A stretch of 64,000 nt of DNA from UBA8941 sp963780545 (GTDB lineage: Archaea > Thermoproteota > Bathyarchaeia > TCS64): contig CAWACK010000010.1 of the NCBI GenBank assembly GCA_963780545.1, positions 124,001 to 188,000 of the forward strand. Direction: 5' to 3'. Positions within the stretch are counted from its first letter, which is position 1, and every line of letters begins with the position of its first letter. This document shows positions 45,992-54,645 of the stretch, in pieces. Position numbers and translations under genes: made by a program. The notes beneath the pieces are model-generated. The model ran no database searches. It was not told where the DNA came from and worked only from the letters and a program-made list of their open reading frames with translations.

Positions 45992-47956
45992 ATGAACCCG
46001 CTGTATATCCCGTTGATTACGGTTGTCCTCACAGCGCTCCTTCTGCTATATATTTACAGATTCATCTTTAGCAAACCGTCGGGTCTGCGAAACTCGAAGA
46101 GATATCGGGACGTATTAAGAAAGGGACGCATGCCTACCTGAACAGCCAGTTCAAAGTCATAATACCTATCGTTGTGTTGCTTGCCGGCTGTAATGTATTT
46201 CTTGTTAGGTATGCAAGCAGCTCTCAGCTTCGTCATAGGGGCGGCGTTTTCGATCTTCTCCGCCTACGCTGTAATGAGGTTAGTAGTTAGGGTCCACCCG
46301 AAGGTCGCTTGGGAAGCAAGATCTTCAGGGCTCGAAGCTTTCAAGACTGCCTTCTTAGGTGGCGGCCTTATGGGGCTCTCAGTCCCAGCGCTGGCTCTCA
46401 TTGGTCTTACCGCTATCTATGTAATTACAGGTAACCCAAATGACCTTGTAGGCTTCGGTTTCGGAGCGAGTCTGACTGCCCTCTTCGCTCAAGTTGGTGG
46501 AGGAATATTCACTAAAGCCGCGGATATCGGCGCAGACCTAGTTGGTAAGGTCGAACTCGGCATCCCAGAAGATGATCCTCGTAACCCCGCAGTTATAGCG
46601 GACCTAGTCGGTGACAACGTTGGAGACTGCGCCGGGAGGGGCGCGGACCTCTTCCAAAGCTTTAGTGGTGATGTCATCACCGGGATGATTCTTGGTGTTG
46701 CATTCGTCCCCCGCTACGGGCCAGGAGCCATCGTCTTTCCCCTTTTTCTCCAGTGTGCGGGGAACCTCGCCTCCCTAGGCGGAGTAGCCCTCGTCAAGTG
46801 GCTCAAGTGGGGTCCTGAGAGATCGATTATTATTGGATTAATTGTCACAGCAGCCCTTAGCTCCGTTGGTGCATTCCTGCTCGTCCGTAGCTTCATCGGA
46901 GACACGACTATCTTTCTATCGGCTCTAAGCGGCCTCGCTGCAGTCATCATAAGCATGTTCGTTGCCCAGCATTACACTGGTTACAATGGCGGGCCAGTGA
47001 CGAATATAGCAAAGGCAAGTGAGCGTGGTGCTGCCATCAATATCATTACAGGGATCAGTTATGGGCTTCAGAGCCCTCTAGTCCCTATAGCCAGTGTTAT
47101 TGGCGCTGCAGTCTTCAGTTTCATTATTTCTGGCTCCAGTCTTTATGCGATAGCTATCGCAAATATAGGTACCGACCTTATGATCGGGTTCATTATGTCT
47201 GCGGACGCCTTCGGGCCCATCGTCGACAACGCAGATGGAGTCTCTGAGATGACTGGAGAGACCGACGCTGGGGATAACCTTGCCCTTCTAGATGCCGTCG
47301 GGAATAGTATGAAGGCCTATACAAAGGCATTGAGTATGACAACAGGTACTCTGACGGCCTTTGCGGTCTTCATCACATTCTTCCAGGTCGCTGGAGTCAA
47401 GTCCCTTGATTTGATGCAACCTTGGAACTATGCAGCTCTCTTCATCGGGGCAGCGTTAAGTTTCCTAATAGCGAGCCTCACCATAGGCTCGACTGCGAAG
47501 ACTGCTGAAAAGATGGTTGATGAGATAAGGAGCCAATTCCAGGCGAACCCAGCTATCATGGAGGGAAAAGCGGAGCCAGACTATGCCCGCTGCATCAATA
47601 TAAGCACAAACAACGCTCTCAGGGAGATGGCGTGGCCGGGGTTGCTGGCTATCATACCGCCCGTCGTTGTGGGTTATCTTTTCGGAGCTGAGACACTCGT
47701 CGCTCTCCTCATTGGGGTTACGCTGACGAGTGTTTGTCTCGCTGTCTTCTTCAATAACGTGGGAGCAGCGTGGGACAACGCGAAGAAGCTTATAGAGCGT
47801 GATTTTTGGAGAAAAGGAACTGAGGCCCACAAAGCCGCGGTTGTCGGTGACACAGTTGGAGACCCGATGAAGGATGTAGCGGGTCCGAGTCTCATCATAT
47901 ACATGAAGCTTGTGGGGATGACGGCGCTTCTCCTTCTCCCATTCCTTATGAAGTGA
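45992..47956 (+). CDS. hppA: Membrane-bound H+-translocating pyrophosphatase, two frameshifts
   Basis: The enzyme hydrolyses pyrophosphate and pumps ions across the cytoplasmic membrane. The N-terminal 60 residues come in three frame segments: a first helix from ATG 45992, then AKLEEISGRIKKGTHAYLN, then LLGMQAALSF. Breaks lie near 46085 and near 46180. Downstream the frame is intact with about 15 helices, GGGIFTKAADIGADLVGKVE, DDPRNPAVIADLVGDNVGD and the closing VGDTVGDPMKDVAGPS. The loop GNSMKAYTKAL has Lys where K+-dependent pumps have Ala, so it fits K+-independent, H+-pumping types. Repaired length ~655 residues. Confidence 0.9.
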
Positions 47957-47970
47957 CGCATGATAAGAGA

Positions 47971-47980
47971 TTAATATAAG
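47971..47980 (+). promoter_or_regulatory. TATA box of tRNA-Gly
   Basis: TTAATATAAG centres about 27 nt before the mature tRNA 5' end at 48003, the exact archaeal spacing. Confidence 0.65.
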
Positions 47981-48002
47981 CCCCCAACATTTCTGGATGC
48001 GC

Positions 48003-48078
48003 GCGGTTGTAGTCTAGCCTGGTAGGATACCTGCCTGCCACGCAGGAAACCCGGGTCCGAATCCCGGCGACCGCACCA
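48003..48078 (+). tRNA. tRNA-Gly(GCC)
   Basis: Acceptor GCGGTTG pairs with CGACCGC (one G-T), anticodon stem CCTGC/GCAGG encloses loop CTGCCAC with anticodon GCC, T-arm CCGGG/CCCGG encloses TCCGAAT, and CCA is encoded (48076-48078). No intron is needed. Reads glycine GGC/GGU codons. It lies 46 nt after the hppA stop and faces the methyltransferase gene at 48082, 3 nt away. Confidence 0.95.
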
Positions 48079-48081
48079 CTT

Positions 48082-48726
48082 CTAATCAGACTTATCAGCG
48101 ACTAGTATCCAAGCCACATGGTTATGGGTACGGGCTCCAGGGTGAGGTTCCTCGTACTCATACTCGTATAACTCACTGACCTTGAGGACGGAAAAGTCGC
48201 GGCGCAGCTCCCCCTCGGTAGAGAGATGAATGTATCTGCCGTCGACCCAGCTGTTCTCCTCCCCGGGGATGGGGGCGCCTACACCGTAGTGCTCCGAGTC
48301 CCGAACCGAGATGGCGTTGAGGAAGAGCCTGCCGCCTGGAATAAGTAGTCTAGTGATATTTGAAACGAGGTCATGCCTCCCCTTAGGCTCGAGGAGGTGA
48401 TAGAGGTTAGAGACAAGGACAGCGTCGAATAGACCTTTGATATCCCTAAAGTCACTCACCATGAACTCGGCATCCTTAGTCAGAGCATTCGCCGCGTTCT
48501 CCTTGGCGAGCTCCACAGCCCTTGGGGATAAATCAATGCCAAGGACCCTGAATCCGAGGCTCCGGGCGATGTATATGGTGTCACGGCCGTAGCCGCAGCC
48601 GACGTCGAGGACCTTGAGACGCCTTCCCTTTGAAGTTACAAGCTTCCGGGAGGCTACGAGAGCGAGTTCGCTTGGCCTCTCACCCCAGATCTCCCTGTTT
48701 TTCGAGTAATCGGCGTCCCAGGACAA
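48082..48726 (-). CDS. Class I SAM-dependent methyltransferase (TehB-like)
   Basis: The 214-residue enzyme has motif I in LDVGCGYGRDTIYIA, the acidic loop after VLGIDLSP, motif II in DFRDIKGLFDAVLVSNLYHLL and a motif IV region GGRLFLNAIS. It resembles small cytosolic methyltransferases grouped near TehB and thiopurine enzymes. The acceptor is unknown. It is transcribed apart from the tRNA and 55 nt from mgtA. Confidence 0.8.
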   Translation of the reverse strand: MSWDADYSKNREIWGERPSELALVASRKLVTSKGRRLKVLDVGCGYGRDTIYIARSLGFRVLGIDLSPRAVELAKENAANALTKDAEFMVSDFRDIKGLFDAVLVSNLYHLLEPKGRHDLVSNITRLLIPGGRLFLNAISVRDSEHYGVGAPIPGEENSWVDGRYIHLSTEGELRRDFSVLKVSELYEYEYEEPHPGARTHNHVAWILVADKSD

Positions 48727-48781
48727 CTTCGTCGCATCCCCGAGATGGTGTGGCGGTTCTTATAAATGGATAACCCAGGTG

Positions 48782-51271
48782 TCAACCCTTCTCGAGGAGA
48801 CGCGTATATCTCCTATAGAAGTACCATTTGATTCCCTCGACCATAGCTAGGTAAGTAACGACGAGGAGGGCGAGGAGGGGGTAGAAGCTAAGTGGCGGTG
48901 ATGTGAAGCCGAAGAGAGCCCCTAATATTGTGTAGGGTAAGATGAAGGCGAAGGCGAGTACTCCGAGGCAACTGACGATGAGGAACCTGCTAGGTCTGCT
49001 CCTCCAGAATGGGACAATCTGGGTTCTGATAACGAAGACAACGAGGGTCTGAGTCGCTAGGGACTCAAGGAACCACCCAGTCTGGAAGAGAGGCTCCGAG
49101 GCTCTGAAGACCCACAGCATAACGAAGAATGTGAGGAAGTCGAAGACAGAGCTTATTGGGCCGAACCATATCATGAACCGGCGGATGAATCGTATATTCA
49201 TCTTCTTCGGCCTCTCGACATAGGTCTCGTCGACGTGGTCGGCGGTTATAGTGGTCTGGCTAAAGTCATAGAGGAGGTTGTTTAGCAGGATTTGTGTGGG
49301 AAGCATCGGGAGGAATGGGAGGAAGAGACTCGCCCCCGCGACGCTGAACATGTTTCCGAAGTTGCTGCTTGTCCCCATCATAATGTACTTCATAGTGTTT
49401 CCGAAGGTCTTTCTACCCTCGACGACGCCGTTCTCGAGTACTGTAAGGTCCTTCTGGAGGAGGATGATGTCGGCTGACTCCTTAGCGACATCGACGGCGT
49501 TGTCGACACTGATGCCAACGTCAGCGCGCTTGAGGCTGGGTGCATCGTTTATGCCATCCCCGAGGAAGCCAACAACGTGGCCGTTCTTACGGAGGGCCTC
49601 CATTATCCTGTCTTTCTGGCTCGGGTTGACTCGTGCGAAGACGTTCGCGTCCTCGACTACGCGGAGTATCGCGTCGTCTCCCATCTGAGCGATCTCGCTG
49701 CCAAGGACGACACGCTTGACCTTGAAGCCAAGCTGATCGCATGTATGCTTGGTAACGAGTTCATTGTCCCCAGTGAGGATCTTTAGCTCGACGCCTACGT
49801 GGTTGAGGAGACGTAGGGAGTCCATCGCTGTCTGCTTCGGCGGGTCTATGAAGGCAACGAATCCGAGGAAGACGAGGTCTCGTTCGTCAGCGACAGAGTA
49901 GCTGGTTTTCTCTTCTTTGAGCTTCCTGTAGGCGACTGCGAGGACCCTGAAGCCCTTTGTGCTCAGATCACTATACTGGTTGATGATACTCTGCTTAATG
50001 GTGTCCGTGAGGTCTACAGCGCCTGTTGAGATATCGGCGAAGGCGCTGACGCTTAGGATTTCTTCGGGTGCCCCCTTGGTGATGAGCATCTTCTCATCTC
50101 CACGTTCGACGACTATTGAGACACGGCGCCTGACGAAGTCGAAAGGTATCTCATCGACCTTCTTGTAGTCGCCTATGGAGACGTTCTTGAAGTTGAGTAT
50201 CGCCTCGTCGAGGGGGCTACGAAGCCCCGTCTGGTAAAAGCTGTTGAGGTAGCTATACTCGAGGACCCTATCGTTATCCTTGCCATCGATGTCTACGTGA
50301 AGAACGAGAGTAATTTTGTTCTCCGTAAGTGTGCCAGTCTTGTCGGTGCAGAGGATATCCATGCTGCCGAAGTCCTGGATGGCGCTGAGGCGCTTTACAA
50401 GTACACCGCGTTTACTCATAGCGAGGGCCCCCTTGCTAAGATTGACGGAAATGATCATTGGGAGAAGCTCGGGTGTAAGTCCAACGGCAAGAGCGACGCT
50501 GAAGAGGAGGGACTCAAGGACGCCTCGACGGAATAAGGCGTTCACAAAGAAGACAAAGATCACCAATATGAAGGTGATCTGCATGATTAGATAGCCAAAA
50601 TGGCGTAGACCACGCTCCATCTCTGTTTCCTCGCCTCGAGCAGCGAGGGTCTTAGCGATCTTTCCATACTCGGTGTAGCCACCGGTTCTTCCAACGACGG
50701 CTGTGGCGGTGCCACTTACGACACTGCTCCCCGTGAAGACGAGGTTGACCCAGTCTGTTAGAGATGTACCAGCTTCCTTTATTGGATCTGGGCTTTTCTC
50801 AACGGGGAAGGACTCGCCTGTGAGGGCAGATTGGTTTACGAAGAAGTCCTTCGCGGTGAGGATTCGGGAGTCAGCGGGGATCATGTCCCCGGCGGAAAAG
50901 TAGAGGATGTCACCGGGGACGACGTCTGTAAACTTGATCTCCCTCTTGGCGCCGTCGCGGGCGACGGTGCAGGTGGAGACAAGCTTCTCACGGAGGAGTT
51001 CGGCGGCCTGACGCGCCTTAGACTGCTGATAAAAGTCGAGTGAGGCGCTGGCGATGATTATGGCGAAGATTATTACTGCGTCTACAACTTCGCCGAAATA
51101 GAAGGAAACTAAACCGGCGAAGATTAGTATTATAATTAGAGGACTCTTGAACTGGAGTAAGAACTCGACGGCGGTGGCTTGTCTCTTCCGCGCAGCTACC
51201 TCGTTGGGTCCGTAAACCTTGAGGCGTCGCTCCGCTTCAGCTACTTGAAGACCCTTATCCGAAGTGCCCAA
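48782..51271 (-). CDS. mgtA: Magnesium-type P-type ATPase (MgtA/MgtB, P3B)
   Basis: The 829-residue pump has TGES (residues 151-154, phosphatase), DKTGTLT with the phosphorylated Asp310, a nucleotide domain with TKGAPEEIL, and GDGINDAP before the C-terminal membrane part. SVALAVGLTPELLPMI is the helix-4 motif of Mg2+-importing P3B ATPases. The only canonical start is TTG 51271, but the frame is open upstream and reads LPQGDVLTRL before it, which matches typical family N-termini. So the true start may be upstream at an unusual codon or lost to an indel. About ten helices. Confidence 0.9.
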   Translation of the reverse strand: MGTSDKGLQVAEAERRLKVYGPNEVAARKRQATAVEFLLQFKSPLIIILIFAGLVSFYFGEVVDAVIIFAIIIASASLDFYQQSKARQAAELLREKLVSTCTVARDGAKREIKFTDVVPGDILYFSAGDMIPADSRILTAKDFFVNQSALTGESFPVEKSPDPIKEAGTSLTDWVNLVFTGSSVVSGTATAVVGRTGGYTEYGKIAKTLAARGEETEMERGLRHFGYLIMQITFILVIFVFFVNALFRRGVLESLLFSVALAVGLTPELLPMIISVNLSKGALAMSKRGVLVKRLSAIQDFGSMDILCTDKTGTLTENKITLVLHVDIDGKDNDRVLEYSYLNSFYQTGLRSPLDEAILNFKNVSIGDYKKVDEIPFDFVRRRVSIVVERGDEKMLITKGAPEEILSVSAFADISTGAVDLTDTIKQSIINQYSDLSTKGFRVLAVAYRKLKEEKTSYSVADERDLVFLGFVAFIDPPKQTAMDSLRLLNHVGVELKILTGDNELVTKHTCDQLGFKVKRVVLGSEIAQMGDDAILRVVEDANVFARVNPSQKDRIMEALRKNGHVVGFLGDGINDAPSLKRADVGISVDNAVDVAKESADIILLQKDLTVLENGVVEGRKTFGNTMKYIMMGTSSNFGNMFSVAGASLFLPFLPMLPTQILLNNLLYDFSQTTITADHVDETYVERPKKMNIRFIRRFMIWFGPISSVFDFLTFFVMLWVFRASEPLFQTGWFLESLATQTLVVFVIRTQIVPFWRSRPSRFLIVSCLGVLAFAFILPYTILGALFGFTSPPLSFYPLLALLVVTYLAMVEGIKWYFYRRYTRLLEKG

Positions 51272-51493
51272 ACGGGTCAGAACGTCTCCCTGAGGGAGCG
51301 TGGTAGAATCGGATTCAGAGATGAGTGCGGCCTCTGCCTCATCTTTTTGGTCCTTCGAGAACTCCCTTAGCCCTTTATCCGCCGTAGTAGGTTCCTCTTG
51401 TAATATAGTGAAGTTAGGAACACAACTTTATAGATTGTTGTAAACTCTTTAAGGGAAAATTTTAAGGCAATTCGAGTTCAACCGAAGCAACGC

Positions 51494-51576
51494 ATGTTTA
51501 AACATATAAACAAATATTCATTTAAGTGAATGAATATATTAGTTTATAAGCAAGTACGCATATAGCATTATATGCG
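51494..51576. promoter_or_regulatory. Three palindromes between mgtA and an RHH gene
   Basis: ATGTTTAAACAT (51494-51505) is a perfect 12-bp palindrome. ATATTCATT (51514-51522) pairs with AATGAATAT (51529-51537). CGCATATA (51557-51564) pairs with TATATGCG (51569-51576). All lie in the A/T-rich divergent spacer before the RHH gene at 51615 and upstream of mgtA, so they are good operator candidates, possibly for the RHH protein itself. Confidence 0.5.
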
Positions 51577-51614
51577 GATAAGTAAGTGCGTGCATAGAGT
51601 AGCCGGTGATTGAT

Positions 51615-51758
51615 GTGGGTCGAATCAGTGTAGAGATCGCGGATGAGCTTGAGAGAAAGCTCAGGTTCAAGACAATAGAGAGATTCGGCGGGAAGAAGGG
51701 TGACCTCTCGAAAGCCATAGAAGAGGCCGTAAGAAGCTGGGTCACCGAAGATAAGTAG
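51615..51758 (+). CDS. 47-residue ribbon-helix-helix protein
   Basis: From GTG 51615 (or in-frame GTG 51606) the gene encodes VGRISVEIADELERKLR, a strand and first helix, then a Phe-Gly-Gly-Lys-Lys loop and a helix with LSKAIEEAVRSWV, typical of small archaeal RHH DNA-binding proteins of the CopG/Arc kind. No toxin gene is next to it. Palindromes just upstream suggest autoregulation. Confidence 0.65.
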   Translation: MGRISVEIADELERKLRFKTIERFGGKKGDLSKAIEEAVRSWVTEDK

Positions 51759-51812
51759 AACGTAAAAAGTTTACGTTAGAGGCCCGCGTAGATGAGTAGC
51801 CTGACCCTCTCA

Positions 51813-51858
51813 CGCGTGTGCGATGCAAGATAAGTGCATTCAAATAGACGCACACGCG
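51813..51858. other. Long nested hairpin
   Basis: CGCGTGTGCG (51813-51822) is perfectly complementary to CGCACACGCG (51849-51858). Inside it ATGCA (51823-51827) pairs with TGCAT (51835-51839). It lies between the RHH gene and the HTH gene at 51924, 66 nt before its start. It may be a terminator for the RHH gene, a leader RNA of the HTH gene or an operator. Confidence 0.45.
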
Positions 51859-51923
51859 GAAGAAAGTAAATTTCGCGGTTTCTTCACGAGCTCAGATAGT
51901 AGTTGTTAGAAAGAGGAGAGAAA

Positions 51924-52406
51924 ATGTTAAACAATATTCGAGAACCGGAAGAGCGTCGCCAAATGATCCTTGAGGGAATAAGTCAGGACCTCAATAACTT
52001 GGAGATCGCTACGCAGATGGGGATCAGCAGATGGGTCGTTATGAGGGATCTAAGGAGTATGAAGTTCAACAAGGATCCGGAACTCAAGAAGGCGTATTTG
52101 GATCAAGAAGCGCGTCTTGTGGCAAGTAAGCTGTCGATAAGTAATGTGCGTGATGATAGATTCCAACTAATGAGTGGGATGAGTATAACGGATAAGAACT
52201 TCGAGAACATGGTTAACTTTTACAGGCCTGAGCTGATGAAGATACTCGAATCAAAGGACGAGTATGTAGCGATCACAAACCTGTCCAAAAGTGTACAGAG
52301 GACCCTGCTGCATAACGAAATCATAGCCGGGAGGAAATATAGGCGACAGATATCTTCCAGGGCTAGGGGATATCTACCCCACGTTAAACTACAGCTTCAC
52401 ACGTAA
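51924..52406 (+). CDS. HTH-domain protein of unknown role
   Basis: ATG 51924 follows a good ribosome site (GAGGAG at 51913-51918); a TTG at 51903 is a weaker option. The N-terminal half has NNLEIATQMGISRWVVMRDLRSM, a helix-turn-helix, followed by helical segments and a basic C-terminus (RKYRRQISSRARGYLPHVKL). No family is recognised beyond DNA binding. It sits in a gene-poor, palindrome-rich stretch that looks accessory. Confidence 0.55.
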   Translation: MLNNIREPEERRQMILEGISQDLNNLEIATQMGISRWVVMRDLRSMKFNKDPELKKAYLDQEARLVASKLSISNVRDDRFQLMSGMSITDKNFENMVNFYRPELMKILESKDEYVAITNLSKSVQRTLLHNEIIAGRKYRRQISSRARGYLPHVKLQLHT

Positions 52407-52573
52407 TAATCGTAGAAAACTTATCTGATTAGGGAAGACGAGAGAATGGGCGTCAGTAGGCCCAGCTCAAGATCCGCCATCGCAGAGTTGAGGAAATACC
52501 TACCTCGGAATCTTATCCCAAATTAACGATTCTGCTCCGGGACTCTGGTTAGGACACTATTAGACCGGGAAAA

Positions 52574-52750
52574 ATGATGAGGCCCGATTGGGTTAGACTC
52601 AATCAAAGGGTGAAACAGATGGAGGGTATATGTGATTTCAAACGACGTATTCCGCCATTGGAGCTTACCGCTATCCAACGCCAACTAGCCGAATTAGATT
52701 TTAAGAATATCCAACACCTGATTCCGATTGATTTTGCAGTAGAACTTTAG
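52574..52750 (+). CDS. Possible 58-residue helical protein
   Basis: ATG 52574 (a second ATG follows at once) opens 58 codons to TAG 52750. The product is rich in charged and hydrophobic residues in helical order, for example LTAIQRQLAELDFKNIQHL. No family match and no clear ribosome site. The purine-rich GGGAAAA just before the ATG is weak support. It may be chance. Confidence 0.3.
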   Translation: MMRPDWVRLNQRVKQMEGICDFKRRIPPLELTAIQRQLAELDFKNIQHLIPIDFAVEL

Positions 52751-52791
52751 TATAATGTTAGTTATTTGCTCCAGAATAAGGGTGCCCAGAC

Positions 52792-52984
52792 GAGATTACC
52801 GGAGCCGACCTTGCATGGTTTTACCCGTCCCGGGTACGTCACGCGTGCACGCTTGATCAGCTAAGGAGCGTAGGTTTCCCGGCTAGCCAAAGCCCGCCTG
52901 GTCCTTCGCAGCCCACTCCTTACGGCTCTGCGAACTTGGGGGTCTTCCGCTGCTTTGACCCTTCTTCCGCTCCCACCTGGGCAT
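52792..52984. ncRNA. Candidate structured RNA of unknown class
   Basis: A ~193-nt GC-rich block in an A/T-rich surround is closed by GTGCCCAG (52792-52799) pairing with CTGGGCAT (52977-52984, outermost pair G-T). Inside are TACCCG/CGGGTA with loop TCC (52822-52836), palindrome GCGTGCACGC (52843-52852), TTCGCAG/CTGCGAA (52905-52934) and GGGTC/GACCC (52940-52961). No ORF of note runs through it. TATAATG at ~52750-52757 could start + strand transcription and GATATATCC at ~53001 - strand transcription, so the strand is open. It lacks the conserved SRP helix 8 and RNase P motifs. Confidence 0.5.
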
Positions 52985-53290
52985 ACAGAGAATACGCTGG
53001 GGATATATCCGCGTTCCATTGCACTCAGCTATCAATTAACGGTTAATTGTAAGCGATACGTTCGTTGTAATGTACTATTGATGTTAAATCTTAATGTGAC
53101 GTTGAAACAGGAGATATATTGCGTTTGAAATGGAGGAATTGAACACCCGCAAACCAACGCTTACACATATAAGCTGCCTAACGATGTAGGTTTTTTATTA
53201 GAAGAAAATTCCAGTTTCTGACTTCAAAGGGGCCTAATTTTTTGCTTTCAGCCAGCTCTTATATTATGGGCGACGGTACACCATAGAACA

Positions 53291-54617
53291 TTGGCTTTGA
53301 GTGAGGCTTGGACTGCGGCTCTAGAGGCCCTCAGCTGGGTCGAGCTTCAAGGAATGAATGAAGATGCAGCCCTCAGGAAGACGCTGAAGCAGCTTAGGGT
53401 AGAAGATAGGAGGGTGGGCGTTAAGGCGGGTGAGCTTCTCTACGCTGTGTCGATGAGGAGAAATGCCCTCGATTATCTCATCAACTCAGCCCTTAAGCCC
53501 GGCGACATTGATGGCCTCGATGTGGGTTTGAGGAGCTTCCTGAGGCTCTACACCTACATGGTCCACTACGGCGGGGCAAGCGTCGAAGCGCACGGGTTTG
53601 CTGAGCACGTCAGAAGGATCCTCGGAAAAAGGAGGCTTAAGCCGGTGGAGGAGGCGATCGATCTCATCCCCCACCAAGAGATCCCATGGGGGAAGCTGAG
53701 CCGCGAGGAGGCGTTGGCCTATAGGTGTTTCTTGCCGATCTGGTATGTGAAGTATATCCAAACCAACTTCAATGAATTAGATGCAGCTGACCTGATGTCG
53801 CCAGTTGAGACACCGAAGTACATTCGGATCAACACCCTACGGGGGGACGGTGCTTTGCCCCCTCTAGCTGAGCACCCTCGGGTTTCGATTCGACGCTGTG
53901 CCGGGACTTGGACACGCCTATCGAATCATCGGTGGCTCAGCTGGGTTGACGGACACAAGACCCTACAAGGAGGGGGCCTTCGTTCTTCAGGATAAGGCGA
54001 GCATCCTCGTGGGGGAGGTCGCGGCACCGAGGCCCGGCGACGTCGTATTGGATGTCTGCGCAGCGCCAGGGGTCAAAACGAGTCATCTAGCCCAGCTCAT
54101 GAATAACCGAGGGAGGATCGTCTCGGTCGACGTCAACGCCGGCAGGCTCAGCTCGTGGGGGCATCTGGTTGAGAGGATGGGTGTAACGATCGCGGAGCCG
54201 GTGCTCGGGGACGCATCGAAGACTGAAGGGCTCCCAGCGATGAATGCCGACGTTGTCCTGCTGGACCCCCCATGCTCAGGGACTGGCACCTTCAACAGCA
54301 TCCCCTCCACAAAGTGGAGAATTACCCGCACCTCCATAGATGAATACGCGGCTCTACAGGCGAAGCTAATAGCGAACGCGGCGTCGCATGTGAAGCCGGG
54401 CGGGACCCTCATCTACAGCACTTGCAGCGTCTCGGTGGAGGAGAACGAGGGGGTTGTTTCGGGTTTGCTTGAGGGGCACCCAGAGTTCAGGCTGGTGGAG
54501 GCTGTGCCAAGAATTGGGGCGCCGGGGCTGCGAGGACTCACGGAGGCACAGAGGCTCTACCCAAAGATCCATGAATGCGAGGGCTTCTTCATCGCTAAAT
54601 TGCTTGCTGATGAATAG
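53291..54617 (+). CDS. RsmB/NSUN-type RNA cytosine-C5 methyltransferase, one frameshift
   Basis: The N-terminal ~140 residues form a NusB-like helical domain as in bacterial RsmB. The catalytic part has FVLQDKASILVGEV, motif I DVCAAPGVKTSHLAQ, motif IV LDPPCSGTGTF (Cys needed for release) and motif VI YSTCSVSVEENE (nucleophile Cys). The frame shifts near 53885-53900, where EHPRVSIRR is read instead of a frame leading to VPGLGHAYRI. Repaired length ~442 residues. It modifies rRNA or tRNA with SAM. TTG 53291 is the start. Confidence 0.87.
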
Positions 54618-54645
54618 AATCCAACGTTGTTAACAGAGGTTAAGG

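Larger units (their letters stand above)
52407..53290. other. Gene-poor 884-nt region with a structured RNA candidate
   Basis: Only one short ORF (52574-52750) and one GC-rich folded block (52792-52984) stand out. The stretch 52985-53290 is A/T-rich with no ORF; GGATATATCC at 53001-53010 is a palindromic TATA-like site. The last part carries the likely promoter of the methyltransferase gene at 53291. Confidence 0.45.

Noticed and set aside
51615..52406. Toxin-antitoxin pair (RHH antitoxin plus HTH protein)
   Set aside because: The second product has no PIN, RelE or other toxin features and the genes are 165 nt apart with a hairpin between.
52792..52984. SRP RNA or RNase P RNA
   Set aside because: The - strand has GTCAAAGCAGC and GGAA pieces reminiscent of SRP helix 8, but their spacing and place at the RNA end are wrong, and the RNase P motif GAGGAAAGTC is absent from both strands.
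1584..54617. Programmed ribosomal frameshifting as cause of the split genes
   Set aside because: Junction sequences share no slippery heptamer or downstream structure, and the genes affected are unrelated.
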